64,000 bases of DNA. Source: Doris montereyensis (Eukaryota; Mollusca; Gastropoda; Nudibranchia; Dorididae). The stretch is from assembly GCA_037039925.1 (NCBI GenBank), contig JAXRKP010000594.1:185001-249000 (forward strand), in the 5' to 3' direction. Below are positions 20,212-34,700 of this stretch, in pieces. Numbering within the stretch: position 1 is the stretch's first letter; the number at the start of each line of letters is the position of its first letter. Below the pieces are notes generated by a model that worked only from the letters and a program-made list of their open reading frames with translations, was not told the DNA's origin and made no database searches. The translations under genes were made by a program, and so were the position numbers.

Positions 20212-22798
20212 CATAGGGACTGACATTGCACCCATTATATACACAAGGATTGTCAATTTTTGTTGTGGGATATCGGAATTACTTGGGCTTTTTATTTTTA
20301 TCAGATTAAGTCGATAGGCTTTGATCGATTCAATGGTTGCAAGCGATTTCAATGTGTAGGTGACGTTTTCAGCTCCATCAATCTCTATCTCTCTATCTGT
20401 CGAGGCCGTTAAGGCGCCACCGATGACAAATAACCAGTCTCCTTCACCTGTCCCGCTTCATGTATTGACAATATGAGGATAGCTCCGGCTCTAGAAGCCG
20501 TAACGGCTTTGATCACTTGAAGGAACTTTTTTACAATTCGCTGACTGTTTGGTTTGATTGGTCAATGATTTGTTCCTTCAGGCAGGCTCAAGCGATTGCG
20601 ATTGCGATTGCGTTGCGATTGCGATTGCGATTCATATGGGACTGACATTGCACCCATTCTGATTACAAGGATTATCAATTTTTGTTGTAGGGAGATATCC
20701 TTGGAATGTATGGATTGGGCTTTTTATTTTTTATCAGATACAGATAAGTCGATAGGATTTGATCGTAAAAAATTCAATGGTTACAAGGATTTCATTATGA
20801 TTAGGATTATGATTTTTATGATCCATCCTCTCTTATCTTATATCTGTCGAGGCCGTTAAGATTATGACCGATGACCAAATAACCAGTCTCCTTCCTGTCC
20901 CTTCATGTATTGACAATATGAGGATAGCTCCGGCTCTAGAAGCCGTAACGATTATCACTTGAAGGAACTTTTTTACAATTCGCTGACTGTTTGGTTTGAT
21001 TGGTCAATGATTGTTCCTTCAGGCAGGCTCAAGCGATTGCGATTATGATTGCGATTGCGATTATGATTATGATTCATAATTACTGACATTGCACCCATTC
21101 TATACATTATGATTGTCAATTTTTGATTGTGATTAGATATCCTTGGAATGTAGATTGGGCTTTTTATTATTTATCAGATACAGATAAGTCGATAAGGCTT
21201 TGATCGTATTACATTAATGATTGCAAGCGATTTCAATGATGTATGATTACGTTTTCATGATTATCATCTCTGATTATCTCTATCTGTCGAGGATTAAGAT
21301 TATGATTATGACCAAATAATGAGTCTCCTTATGATCCCACTTCAATTATGATTATGATTATGATAGATCGGCTCTATGAAGCCGTAACGGCCTTGATCAC
21401 TTGAAGGAACTTTTTTACAATTCGCTGACTGTTTGGTTTGATTGGTCAATGATTGTTCCTTCAGGGATTATCAAGCGATTGCGATTGCGATTATGATTAT
21501 ACTTATGATTGCGATTCATAAGGACTGACATTGCACCCATTATGATTACACAAGGATTGTGATTTTTTGTTGTGGAGAGATATCCTTGGAATGTATTGGA
21601 TTGGGCTTTTTATTTTTTTATCAGATACAGATTATGATTATGATTTGATCGTAAAAATTCAATGGTTGCAATATGATTTCAATGATTATGTGACGTTTTC
21701 AGGATTTAGATCTCTATCTCTCTATCTGTCGATTATGTTAAGGCGCCACCGATGACCAAATAATGATTCTCCTTACCTGTCCCGATTCATGTATATGACA
21801 ATTATGATTATGATCCGGCTCTAGATTATGATTACGATTATGATTATGATTAGGAACTTTTTTATGATTCGATTACTGTTTGATTTTGATTGGTCAATGA
21901 TTGTTCCTTATGATTATGATTGTGATTGCGATTGCGATTGCGATTGCGATTGCGATTCGCAAAGGATTGACATTTACCCATTCTGATACACAAGGATTGT
22001 CATTTTTTGATTGTGGGAGATATCCTTGGAATTATGGGTTGGGCTTTTTATTTTTTATGATCAGATACAGATTATCGATTATGCTTTGATCGTAAAAAAT
22101 TCAATGGTTACCAAAAGCGATTTCAATGTGTAGATGACGTTTTTATGATTATCATTCTATTATCTATCTGTCGATTATGTTAAGGGATTATGACCAAATA
22201 ACCAGTCTCCTTCATGTCCCTTCATGTATTGACAATTATGATTATGATCCGGATTAGAAGATTATGATTATGATTATGAACTTTTTTATGATTCGCTGAC
22301 TGATTATGGTTTGATTGGTGATTATGATTGTTCCTTCAGGCAGGCTCAAGCGATTGCGATTATGATTGCGATTGCGGTGATTATGATTATGATTATGACA
22401 TTGACGCGATTATATTATGACAAGGATTGTCAATTTTTGTTGTGATTATGATTATCGATTATGAATGTATGGGTTGGGCTTTTGATTTTTTATCAGATTA
22501 GATAAGTCGATAGGCTTATGATTATAATTATGATTCAATGGATTGCGATTAGCGATTTCAATGTTATGATTACGTTTTCAGCTCATCACTCTCTATCTCT
22601 GCGATCTGTCATTATGTTAAGGCGCCACCGATGATTATGATAACCATTCTCCTTACCTGATCCCGATTCATGTATTGACAATATGAGGATAGCTCCGGCT
22701 CTAGATTAGCCGTAACGGCCTTATGATTGAAGAGACTTTTTCAATTCGATGACTGTTTGGTTTGATTGGTCGATGATTGTTCCTTCAGGACAGGCTCA
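20212..22798 (+). repeat. Satellite monomers laced with GATTAT words
   Basis: About six monomer bodies remain recognisable (blocks near 20,594, 21,035, 21,477, 21,915 and 22,352). The first is nearly normal. From about 20,795 onward, words of the consensus are replaced by 'gattatg' and its permutations while neighbouring words stay intact. The density of replaced words rises from left to right. Confidence 0.9.
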
Positions 22799-24240
22799 AG
22801 GGACACAGATTATGATTATGATTACATTATGATTATGATTATGATTATGTAGATTATGATTATGATTATGATTATGATTATGATTGTTAATTATGATTAT
22901 GATTACATTATGATTATGATTGCGATTGTTATCATGATTTGCGATCGATGACATGCATTTGGCGATCATATCATACTATGATTGCGATTATGATTATGAT
23001 TATGATTATGATTATGATTATGATTATGCGATTATGATTATGATTATGATTATGACATGATGGCGATTATGATTATGATTATGGACATGATTATGATTAT
23101 GATTACATTATGATTATGATTGCGATTGCGATTATGATTGCGATTATGACTTGAAGGAACTTTTTTTACAAATTATGACTTTTGGATTTGATTGGATTAT
23201 GATTATGATTATGATTATGATTATGATTATGATTATAGATCGCGATTATGATTACATTGCGATTATGATTATGAGATTATGATTATGATTATGATTATGA
23301 TTATGATTATGATTATGATTATGATTATGATTATGATTATGATTATGATTATGATTTATGCGATTATGATTACAGATTGGCGATTATGATTATGATTATG
23401 ATTATGATTATGATTATGATTATGATTACATTTGCGATTATGATTATGATTATGATTAAGGGACAGGATTATACGATTGCGGATTATGATTATGATTATG
23501 ATTATGATTAAGGGATTGATTATGATTATGATTATGATTATGATTATGATTATGCGATTATGATTATGATTGCGATTATGATTATGATTATACTGCGATT
23601 ATGATTATGATTATGGATTAGATTATGATTATGATTATGATTATGATTGCGATTATGATTATGATTTCTCCAGGATTGCGATTGCGATTATGATTAAGGG
23701 ACAGATTGCGATTGCGATTGCGATTGTGATTGCGATTGATTATGATTATGATTATGATTATGATTATGATTAGGGACAGGATTGTTTGCGATTGGTGATT
23801 ATGATTATGATTATGACAGATTATGATTATGATTATGATTGCGATTGATTGCGATGATTATGATTATGATTGCGATTATGATTGCGATTGGTGATTTGGA
23901 TTATGATTATGATTGCGATTATGATTATGATTATGACATGGACATGATTATGACATTAAGGGACATGGACAGGATTGGTGATTACGACAGGGACAGGCGA
24001 TTATGATTATGATTATGATTAATGATTGCGATTATGATTGCGATTATGATTATGATTGCGATTGACGATTGCGATTATGATTGACATTGGATTATGATTG
24101 CGATTGCGATTATGATTGCGATTGCGACAAGGACACATTGCGACAGGATTATGATTGCGATTGCGATTAAGCGGATTGCGATTATGATTATGATTACAAT
24201 GATTATGATTATGATTATGACAGGATTATGATTATGTTGT
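22799..24240 (+). repeat. GATTAT hexamer field with GATTGC and GATTAC variants
   Basis: Mostly 'attatgattatgattatg', period 6, mixed with GATTGC, GATTAC and short non-repeat words such as 'aagggacagg'. A recognisable satellite word ('cttgaaggaac', about 23,151) shows that the field stands where satellite would be expected. Confidence 0.9.
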
Positions 24241-26250
24241 GGGAGATATCCTTGAATGTGATTATGATTATGATTTATTTTTTTATCAGATTATGATTGC
24301 ATTCGATAGGCTTTGATCGTATTAAATCTATGATTATGATTGCATTAGCGATTATGATTAGTGATTAGGTTGACGTTTTCTAGATTATGATTATGATTGC
24401 GATTGTCGAGGTCGATTAAGGACGATTGCGATTGACCAAATAACGATTCTGATTGCATTGTCCCGATTCATGTATTGACAATTGAGATTGCGATTAGATT
24501 GCCGAACGGCCTTGATCGATTGAAGATTTTTACAATTCGATGACTGTTTGGATTTGATTGGTCAATGATTGTTTACAGGCAGGATTAGATTGGCGATTAT
24601 GATTATGATTGCGATTGCGATTGCGATTGCGATTCATAAGGGATTGACATTGCACCCATTATATACAAGGATTATTAATTTTTGTTGTGGGAGATATCCT
24701 TGGAATGTATGGGATTGGGCTTTTTTATTTTTTTATCAGATTACAGATAAGTGATAGGCTTGATCGTAAAAATTCAATGGTTGCAAGCGATTTCATTGTG
24801 TAGGTGACGTTTTCAGCTCCATCACTTTGCGATCTCTCTATTATCGAGGTCGTTAAGGCGCCACCGATGACCAAATAACCAGTCTCCTTCACCTGTCCCG
24901 CTTCATGTATTGACAATATGAGGATAGCTCCGGATTAGAAGCCGTGGATTATGATCGATTGCGATTATGATTATGATTATGATTACACAGGACATGATTG
25001 CGATTATGATTATGATTATGATTATGATTGCGGATTATGTATTATGATTGCGATTGGTGATTGCGATTATGATTATGGGATTATGATTGCGATTATGTAT
25101 TATGATTATGATTGCGATTATGATTATGATTAAGTGATTATGGGACATGGGATTGCGACAAGGATTATGATTGCGATTGCGATTGCGATTATGACAGGAC
25201 ATGACATGATTAAGGGATATGATTATGACATAGATTATGACATGATTATGATTATGATTAGCAATGTGTAGGTGACGTTTTCAGCTCCATCACTCTCTAT
25301 CTCTCTATCTGTCGAGGCCGTTAAGGCGCCACCGATGACCAAATAACCAGTCTCCTTCACCTGTCCCGCTTCATGTATTGACAATATGAGGATAGCTCCG
25401 GCTCTAGAAGCCGTAACGGCCTTGATCACTTGAAGGAACTTTTTTACAATTCGCTGACTGTTTGGTTTGATTGGTCAATGATTGTTCCTTCAGGCAGGCT
25501 CAAGCGATTGCGATTGCAGATTGCGATTGCGATTGCGATTGCGATTCATAAGGGACTGACATTGCACCCATTATATACACAAGGATTGTCAATTTTTGTT
25601 GTGGGAGATATCCTTGGAATGTATGGGTTGGGCTTTTTATTTTTTTATCAGATACAGATAAGTCGATAGGCTTTGATCGTAAAAAATTCAATGGTTGCAA
25701 GCGATTTCAATGTGTAGGTGACGTTTTCAGCTCCATCACTCTCTATCTCCTCTATCTGTCGATTATGATTATGATTGGTACGATTATGATTATGATTGAC
25801 GATTATGACAGGATTGGGACAGGATTATGATTGCGATTGCGACAGGACATGATTAAGGACAGGATTATGATTATGATTACATTAAGTGATTTTGGTGATT
25901 GCGATTGCGATTATGATTGCGATTGCGATTGCGATTGCGATTTTCATGATTGGCGATTGCGATTATGATTGCGGATTGCGACGACAGGATTATGATTATG
26001 ATTATGATTGCGACGTTGATTGCGATTATGACAGTGATTATTGATTATGATTGCGATTGCGATTATGATTGCGATTGCGATTGCGATTGCGATTGCGATT
26101 GTGATTGCGATTGCGATTATGATTATGATTGCGATTATGACAAGGACATATTATGACAGACAGACACATTATGATTGCGATTATGATTATGATTGCGATT
26201 ATGATTATGATTAAGATTATGATTATGATTACATTGGCGATTATGATTTC
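24241..26250 (+). repeat. Mosaic of satellite pieces and GATTAT/GATTGC fields
   Basis: Good monomer pieces at about 24,610-24,945, 25,261-25,500 and 25,545-25,760 alternate with hexamer fields at 24,946-25,260 and 25,761-26,245. Some borders are abrupt: at 25,261 normal consensus starts in mid-monomer ('caatgtgtaggtgacgtttt'). Confidence 0.88.
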
Positions 26251-27390
26251 ACCTGTCACCGCTTCACTGTATATGACAATATGAGGATAAGCTCCGGCTC
26301 TGAGAAGGCCGTAACCGGCCCTTGATCAACTCCTGAAGGAACTTTTTTACAATTCGCTGACCTGTTTGGTTTGATTGGTCAATGATTGTTTCCTATCAGG
26401 ACTAGGCTCAAGCGATTTGCGAATTTGCGCTATGCACGATTGCTCGATTTGCGATTGCTGATTCAATAGGGACTGACATAGCACCCATTATATACCTACA
26501 AGGATTGTAAATTTTTGTTGATGGAGATATCCTCTTGGAACATGTATGGGATTGGGACTTTTTTATTTTTTTATCATGATATCAGATAAGTCGATAGGCT
26601 TTAGATCGTAAAAAATACAATGGTTGCAAGCGAATTTCAACTGTCGTAGGTGACGTGTTTTCAGCTCCACATCACTCTCTATCTCTCTATCTGTCGAGGC
26701 CGTTAAGGCGCGCACGATGACCAAATAACCAGATCCTCCTACACCTGTCCCCGGCTTCATTGTATTGACCATATGAGATAGCTGTCCGGCTCTAGAAGCC
26801 GTAACAAGCCTTGACTCACTTGAAGGAACTATTTTACAAATTCGCTTACTGTTTGGTTTGCTATGGGTCACTGATTGTTCCTTCAGGCAGGCTCAAGCGA
26901 TATGCGAATTGCGATTGCGATTGCACGATTGCGATTGCGATTCATAATGGACTGACATCTGCAACCCATTATATACACAATGAATTGTCAATTTTTGTTT
27001 GTGCGATGATATCCTTGGAATGTATGGGTTGGGCTTTTTATTTTTTTATCAGATACAGAAAAGTCGATAGGCTTTGATCGTAAAAAATTCAATGGTTGCA
27101 AGCTCGATTTTCAATGTGTATGGTGACGTTTTCCAGCTCCATCCACTCTCTCTACTCATCTCTATCTGTCGATGGCTCGTTTAAGGCGCCACCGATGAAC
27201 CAAAACCTCAGTCTCCTTCACCACTGTCCCGCTTACATGTATTGCAATATGAGGATACGCTCCCGGCTCTAGAAGCCCTCGTCGTAACGGCCCTTGATGT
27301 CACCTTGAAGGAACTTTTTTACAATTCTCGCCTGATCCTGTTTGGCTTTGAATTGGTCAATGATTGTTCACCATTCAGGCCGGCAGCTCA
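26251..27390 (+). repeat. Satellite monomers with many scattered single-base insertions
   Basis: About two and a half monomers follow consensus order but carry an extra base every 10-30 bp (for example 'cccggctctagaagccctcgtcgtaac' type stretches near 27,265). Hexamer blocks at about 26,411 and 26,897 are broken into near-GATTGC words. The error type differs from the word replacement to the left. Confidence 0.85.
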
Positions 27391-28752
27391 AGCAGATGCT
27401 GATTGCGCTTGCTAGCGATTTGCGATTGCGCGCTTGTCGATTTGGCGATCTGCGATATGCGATCTGACGATTGACTACCAGCTTGCGAGTACGCATGGCT
27501 ATCGTGCGATTGCTCGATTGCGATGGGCGATATGCTACTTCGATTGCGATTCGTACTGGGTTGGGCCTTGCGAATTTGCGATTGCAGAGTGTGCAGATAT
27601 GATCGATTGCAGCTGCGATTGCGATCTGCGTAAAAAATTGCGATTGCGGTTGCGATCGCGATTTGCAGCAGAGTGTAGCGATGAACGTGATTGCGATCTG
27701 CCGCACTCTGCGATCTGCGATCGCGATCTGTACGATGGCCGGTTGAGGGCGACATGATTATGATTATGATTATGATTGCGATTATGATTGCGATTGCGAT
27801 TGCGATTATGATTATGGGATTATGATTATGTGGCTTAGGACATGATTATGATTGCGGATTGGACGATTGCGATTGGCGATGACAGGACAGGATTGCGATT
27901 ATTATGATTATGATTATGATTATGATTGCGATTGGATTAATATGATTATGATTATGATTATGATTATGATTATGATTATGATTATGATTATGATTGCGAT
28001 TATGATGGACGATTATGATTATGATTATGATTATGATTATGATTGCGATTGCGATTATGATTACGATTATGATTATGATTAAGTGACATGACATGATTAA
28101 GGATTATGATGCGACACATTGGCGATTATGATTATGATTATGACAGATTATGATTAAGTGACAGACAGATTATGATTATGATTGCGACATGATTGGCGAT
28201 TATGATTATGATTATGATTGATTACAGATTGGCGATTATGATTATGATTGACGGATTATGATTGCGATTATGATTATGATTGATTATTGACGATTGCGAT
28301 TATGGATTATGATTGCGATTGCGATTGCGATTGATTATGATTATATTGACGATTGATTATGATTATGATTATGATTGCGATTGCGATTGATTATGATTAT
28401 GATTATGATTATGATTGGTATTAAGGATGCGATTGGCGGATTGGTGATTTGGCGATTATGGATGATTGATTGCGATTATGATTATGATTATGATTATGGA
28501 CATGATTATGATTGCCATTATGATTGCGATTATGACAGCGACATGATTATGATTATGATTATGATTATGATTGCGATTGCGATTGCGATTGGTGATTGCG
28601 ATTGTGATTGGATTATGATTGCGATTGCGACAGATTTATGATTATGATTGCGATTATGATTGCGATTGCCATTGCGATTGCGATTACATTACATTGAGAC
28701 ATTATGGACATGATTTACATTATTATTACATTGACGATTATGACAGATTGGC
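27391..28752 (+). repeat. Irregular GATTGC-like then GATTAT field up to array 2
   Basis: 27,391-27,755 is a loose mixture of 'gatctgcg', 'gattgcg' and 'tgcgatatgcg' words. 27,756-28,752 is GATTAT/GATTGC field with short spacers ('acatgacatg', 'ggcgatt'). No monomer body is recognisable after about 27,390. Confidence 0.85.
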
Positions 28753-31700
28753 GATTGCGATTGCGATTGCGATTGCGATTGCGATTGCGATTGCGATTGC
28801 GATTGCGATTGCGATTGCGATTGCGATTGCGATTGCGATTGCGATTGCGATTGCGATTGACGATTGCGATTGCGATTGCGATTGCGATTGCGATTGCGAT
28901 TGCGATTGCGATTGCGATTGCGATTGCGATTGCGATTGCGATTGCGATTGCGATTGCGATTGCGATTGCGATTGCGATTGCGATTGCGATTGCGATTGCG
29001 ATTGCGATTGCGATTGCGATTGCGATTGCGATTGCGATTGCGATTGCGATTGCGATTGCGATTGCGATTGCGATTGCGATTGCGATTGCGATTGCGATGC
29101 GATTGCGATTGCGATTGCGATTGCGATTGCGATTGCGATTGCGATTGCGATTGCGATTGCGATTGCGATTTGCGATTGCGATTGCGATTGCGATTGCGAT
29201 TGCGATTGCGATTGCGATTGCGATTGCGATTGCGATTGCGATTGCGATTGCGATTGCGATTGCGATTGCGATTGCGATTGCGATTGCGATTGCGATTGCG
29301 ATTGCGATTGCGATTGCGATTGCGATTGCGATTGCGATTGCGATTGCGATTGCATTGCGATTGCGATTGCGATTGCGATTGCGATTGCGATTGCGATTGC
29401 GATTGCGATTGCGATTGCGATTGCGATTGCGATTGCGATTGCGATTGCGATTGCGATTGCGATTGCGATTGCGATTGCGATTGCGATTGCGATTGCGATT
29501 GCGATTGCGATTGCGATTGCGATTGCGATTGCGATTGCGATTGCGATTGCGATTGCGATTGCGATTGCGATTGCGATTGCGATTGCGATTGCGATTGCGA
29601 TTGCGATTGCGATTGCGATTGCGATTGCGATTGCGATTGCGATTGCGATTGCGATTGCGATTGCGATTGCGATTGCGATTGCGATTGAGCGATTGCGATT
29701 GCGATTGCGATTGCGATTGCGATTGCGATTGCGATTGCGATTGCGATTGCGATTGCGATTGCGATTGCGATTGCGATTGCGATTGCGATTGCGATTGCGA
29801 TTGCGATTGCGATTGCGATTGCGATTGCGATTGCGATTGCGATTGCGATTGCGATTGCGATTGCGATTGCGATTGCGATTGCGATTGCGATTGCGATTGC
29901 GATTGCGATTGCGATTGCGATTGCGATTGTCGATTGCGATTGCGATTGCGATTGCGATTGCGATTGCGATTGCGATTGCGATTGCGATTGCGATTGCGAT
30001 TGCGATTGCGATTGCGATTGCGATTGCGATTGCGCGATTGCGATTGCGATTGCGATTGCGATTGCGATTGCGATTGCGATTGCGATTGCGATTGCGATTG
30101 CGATTGCGATTGCGATTGCGATTGCGATTGCGATTGCGATTGCGATTGCGATTGCGATTGCGATTGCGATTGCGATTGCGATTGCGATTGGCGATTGCGA
30201 TTGCGATTGCGATTGCGATTGCGATTGCGATTGCGATTGTTGCGATTGCGATTGCGATTGCGATTGCGATTGCGATTGCGATTGCGATTGCGATTGCGAT
30301 TGCGATTGCGATTGCGATTGCGATTGCGATTGCGATTGCGATTGCGATTGCGATTGCGATTGCGATTGCGATTGCGATTGCGATTGCGATTGCGATTGCG
30401 ATTGCGATTGCGATTGCGATTGCGATTGCGATTGCGATTGCGATTGCGATTGCGATTGCTGGATTGCGATTGCGATTGCGATTGCGATTGCGATTGCGAT
30501 TGCGATTGCGATTGCGATTGCGATTGCGATTGCGATTGCGATTGCGATTGCGATTGCGATTGCGATTGCGATTGCGATTGCGATTGCGATTGCGATTGCG
30601 ATTGCGATTGCGATTGCGATTGCGATTGCGATTGCGATTGCGATTGCGATTGCGATTGCGATTGCGATTGCGATTGCGATTGCGATTGCGATTGCGATTG
30701 CGATTGCGATTGCGATTGCGATTGCGATTGCGATTGCGATTGCGATTGCGATTGCGATTGCGATTGCGATTGCGATTGCGATTGCGATTGCGATTGCGAT
30801 TGCGATTGCGATTGCGATTGCGATGCGATTGCGATTGCGATTGCGATTGCGATTGCGATTGCGATTGCGATTGCGATTGCGATTGCGATTGCGATTGCGA
30901 TTGCGATTGCGATTGCGATTGCGATTGCGATTGCGATTGCGATTGCGATTGCGATTGCGATTGCGATTGCGATTGCGATTGCGATTGCGATTGCGATTGC
31001 GATTGCGATTGCGATTGCGATTGCGATTGCGATTGCGATTGCGATTGCGATTGCGATTGCGATTGCGATTGCGATTGCGATTGCGATTGCGATTGCGATT
31101 GCGATTGCGATTGCGATTGCGATTGCGATTGCGATTGCGATTGCGATTGCGATTGCGATTGCGATTGCGATTGCGATTGCGATTGCGATTGCGATTGCGA
31201 TTGCGATTGCGATTGCGATGCGATTGCGATTGCGATTGCGATTGCGATTGCGATTGCGATTGCGATTGCGATTGCGATTGCGATTGCGATTGCGATTGCG
31301 ATTGCGATTGCGATTGCGATTGCGATTGCGATTGCGATTGCGATTGCGATTGCGATTGCGATTGCGATTGCGATTGCGATTGCGATTGCGATTGCGATTG
31401 CGATTGCGATTGCGATTGCGATTGCGATTGCGATTGCGATTGCGATTGCGATTGCGATTGCGATTGCGATTGCGATTGCGATTGCGATTGCGATGCGATT
31501 GCGATTGCGATTGCGATTGCGATTGCGATTGCGATTGCGATTGCGATTGCGATTGCGATTGCGATTGCGATTGCGATTGCGATTGCGATTGCGATTGCGA
31601 TTGCGATTGCGATTGCGATTGCGATTGCGATTGCGATTGCGATTGCGATTGCGATTGCGATTGCGATTGCGATTGCGATTGCGATTGCGATTGCGATTGC

Positions 31701-34700
31701 GATTGCGATTGCGATTGCGATTGCGATTGCGATTGCGATTGCGATTGCGATTGCGATTGCGATTGCGATTGCGATTGCGATTGCGATTGCGATTGCGATT
31801 GCGATTGCGATTGCGATTGCGATTGCGATTGCGATTGCGATTGCGATTGCGATTGCGATTGCGATTGCGATTGCGATTGCGATTGCGATTGCGATTGCGA
31901 TTGCGATTGCGATTGCGATGTGCGATTGCGATTGCGATTGCGATTGCGATTGCGATTGCGATTGCGATTGCGATTGCGATTGCGAGATTGCGATTGCGAT
32001 TGCGATTGCGATTGCGATTGCGATTGCGATTGCGATTGCGATTGCGATTGCGATTGCGATTGCGATTGCGATTGCGATTGCGATTGCGATTGCGATTGCG
32101 ATTGCGATTGCGATTGCGATTGCGATTGCGATTGCGATTGCGATTGCGATTGCGATTGCGATTGCGATTGCGATTGCGATTGCGATTGCGATTGCGATTG
32201 CGATTGCGATTGCGATTGCGATTGCGATTGCGATTGCGATTGCGATTGCGATTGCGATTGCGATTGCGATTGCGATTGCGATTGCGATTGCGATTGCGAT
32301 TGCGATTGCGATTGCGATTGCGATTGCGATTGCGATTGCGATTGCGATTGCGATTGCGATTGCGATTGCGATTGCGATTGCGATTGCGATTGCGATTGCG
32401 ATTGCGATTGCGATTGCGATTGCGATTGCGATTGCGATTGCGATTGCGATTGCGATTGCGATTGCGATTGCGATTGCGATTGCGATTGCGATTGCGATTG
32501 CGATTGCGATTGCGATTGCGATTGCGATTGCGATTGCGATTGCGATTGCGATTGCGATTGCGATTGCGATTGCGATTGCGATTGCGATTGCGATTGCGAT
32601 TGCGATTGCGATTGCGATTGCGATTGCGATTGCGATTGCGATTGCGATTGCGATTGCGATTGCGATTGCGATTGCGATTGCGATTGCGATTGCGATTGCG
32701 ATTGCGATTGCGATTGCGATTGCGATTGCGATTGCGATTGCGATTGCGATTGCGATTGCGATTGCGATTGCGATTGCGATTGCGATTGCGATTGCGATTG
32801 CGATTGCGATTGCGATTGCGATTGCGATTGCGATTGCGATTGCGATTGCGATTGCGATTGCGATTGCGATTGCGATTGCGATTGCGATTGCGATTGCGAT
32901 TGCGATTGCGATTGCGATTGCGATTGCGATTGCGATTGCGATTGCGATTGCGATTGCGATTGCGATTGCGATTGCGATTGCGATTGCGATTGCGATTGCG
33001 ATTGCGATTGCGATTGCGATTGCGATTGCGATTGCGATTGCGATTGCGATTGCGATTGCGATTGCGATTGCGATTGCGATTGCGATTGCGATTGCGATTG
33101 CGATTGCGATTGCGATTGCGATTGCGATTGCGATTGCGATTGCGATTGCGATTGCGATTGCGATTGCGATTGCGATTGCGATTGCGATTGCGATTGCGAT
33201 TGCGATTGCGATTGCGATTGCGATTGCGATTGCGATTGCGATTGCGATTGCGATTGCGATTGCGATTGCGATTGCGATTGCGATTGCGATTGCGATTGCG
33301 ATTGCGATTGCGATTGCGATTGCGATTGCGATTGCGATTGCGATTGCGATTGCGATTGCGATTGCGATTGCGATTGCGATTGCGATTGCGATTGCGATTG
33401 CGATTGCGATTGCGATTGCGATTGCGATTGCGATTGCGATTGCGATTGCGATTGCGATTGCGATTGCGATTGCGATTGCGATTGCGATTGCGATTGCGAT
33501 TGCGATTGCGATTGCGATTGCGATTGCGATTGCGATTGCGATTGCGATTGCGATTGCGATTGCGATTGCGATTGCGATTGCGATTGCGATTGCGATTGCG
33601 ATTGCGATTGCGATTGCGATTGCGATTGCGATTGCGATTGCGATTGCGATTGCGATTGCGATTGCGATTGCGATTGCGATTGCGATTGCGATTGCGATTG
33701 CGATTGCGATTGCGATTGCGATTGCGATTGCGATTGCGATTGCGATTGCGATTGCGATTGCGATTGCGATTGCGATTGCGATTGCGATTGCGATTGCGAT
33801 TGCGATTGCGATTGCGATTGCGATTGCGATTGCGATTGCGATTGCGATTGCGATTGCGATTGCGATTGCGATTGCGATTGCGATTGCGATTGCGATTGCG
33901 ATTGCCGATTGCGATTGCGATTGCGATTGCGATTGCGATTGCGATTGCGATTGCGATTGCGATTGCGATTGCGATTGCGATTGCGATTGCGATTGCGATT
34001 GCGATTGCGATTGCGATTGCGATTGCGATTGCGATTGCGATTGCGATTGCGATTGCGATTGCGATTGCGATTGCGATTGCGATTGCGATTGCGATTGCGA
34101 TTGCGATTGCGATTGCGATTGCGATTGCGATTGCGATTGCGATTGCGATTGCGATTGCGATTGCGATTGCGATTGCGATTGCGATTGCGATTGCGATTGC
34201 GATTGCGATTGCGATTGCGATTGCGATTGCGATTGCGATTGCGATTGCGATTGCGATTGCGATTGCGATTGCGATTGCGATTGCGATTGCGATTGCGATT
34301 GCGATTGCGATTGCGATTGCGATTGCGATTGCGATTGCGATTGCGATTGCGATTGCGATTGCGATTGCGATTGCGATTGCGATTGCGATTGCGATTGCGA
34401 TTGCGATTGCGATTGCGATTGCGATTGCGATTGCGATTGCGATTGCGATTGCGATTGCGATTGCGATTGCGATTGCGATTGCGATTGCGATTGCGATTGC
34501 GATTGCGATTGCGATTGCGATTGCGATTGCGATTGCGATTGCGATTGCGATTGCGATTGCGATTGCGATTGCGATTGCGATTGCGATTGCGATTGCGATT
34601 GCGATTGCGATTGCGATTGCGATTGCGATTGCGATTGCGATTGCGATTGCGATTGCGATTGCGATTGCGATTGCGATTGCGATTGCGATTGCGATTGCGA

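Noticed and set aside
27368..27757. Mixed-composition open frames of 107-126 codons on both strands
   Set aside because: They lie in degraded GATTGC-like sequence where stops are rare by composition. No motif and no consensus with other copies.
20590..28752. RIP or methyl-CpG decay as the origin of GATTAT
   Set aside because: CpG decay predicts GATTGT or AATTGC. GATTAT needs a non-CpG change too, and whole words of unique sequence are replaced, not just C-to-T changes.
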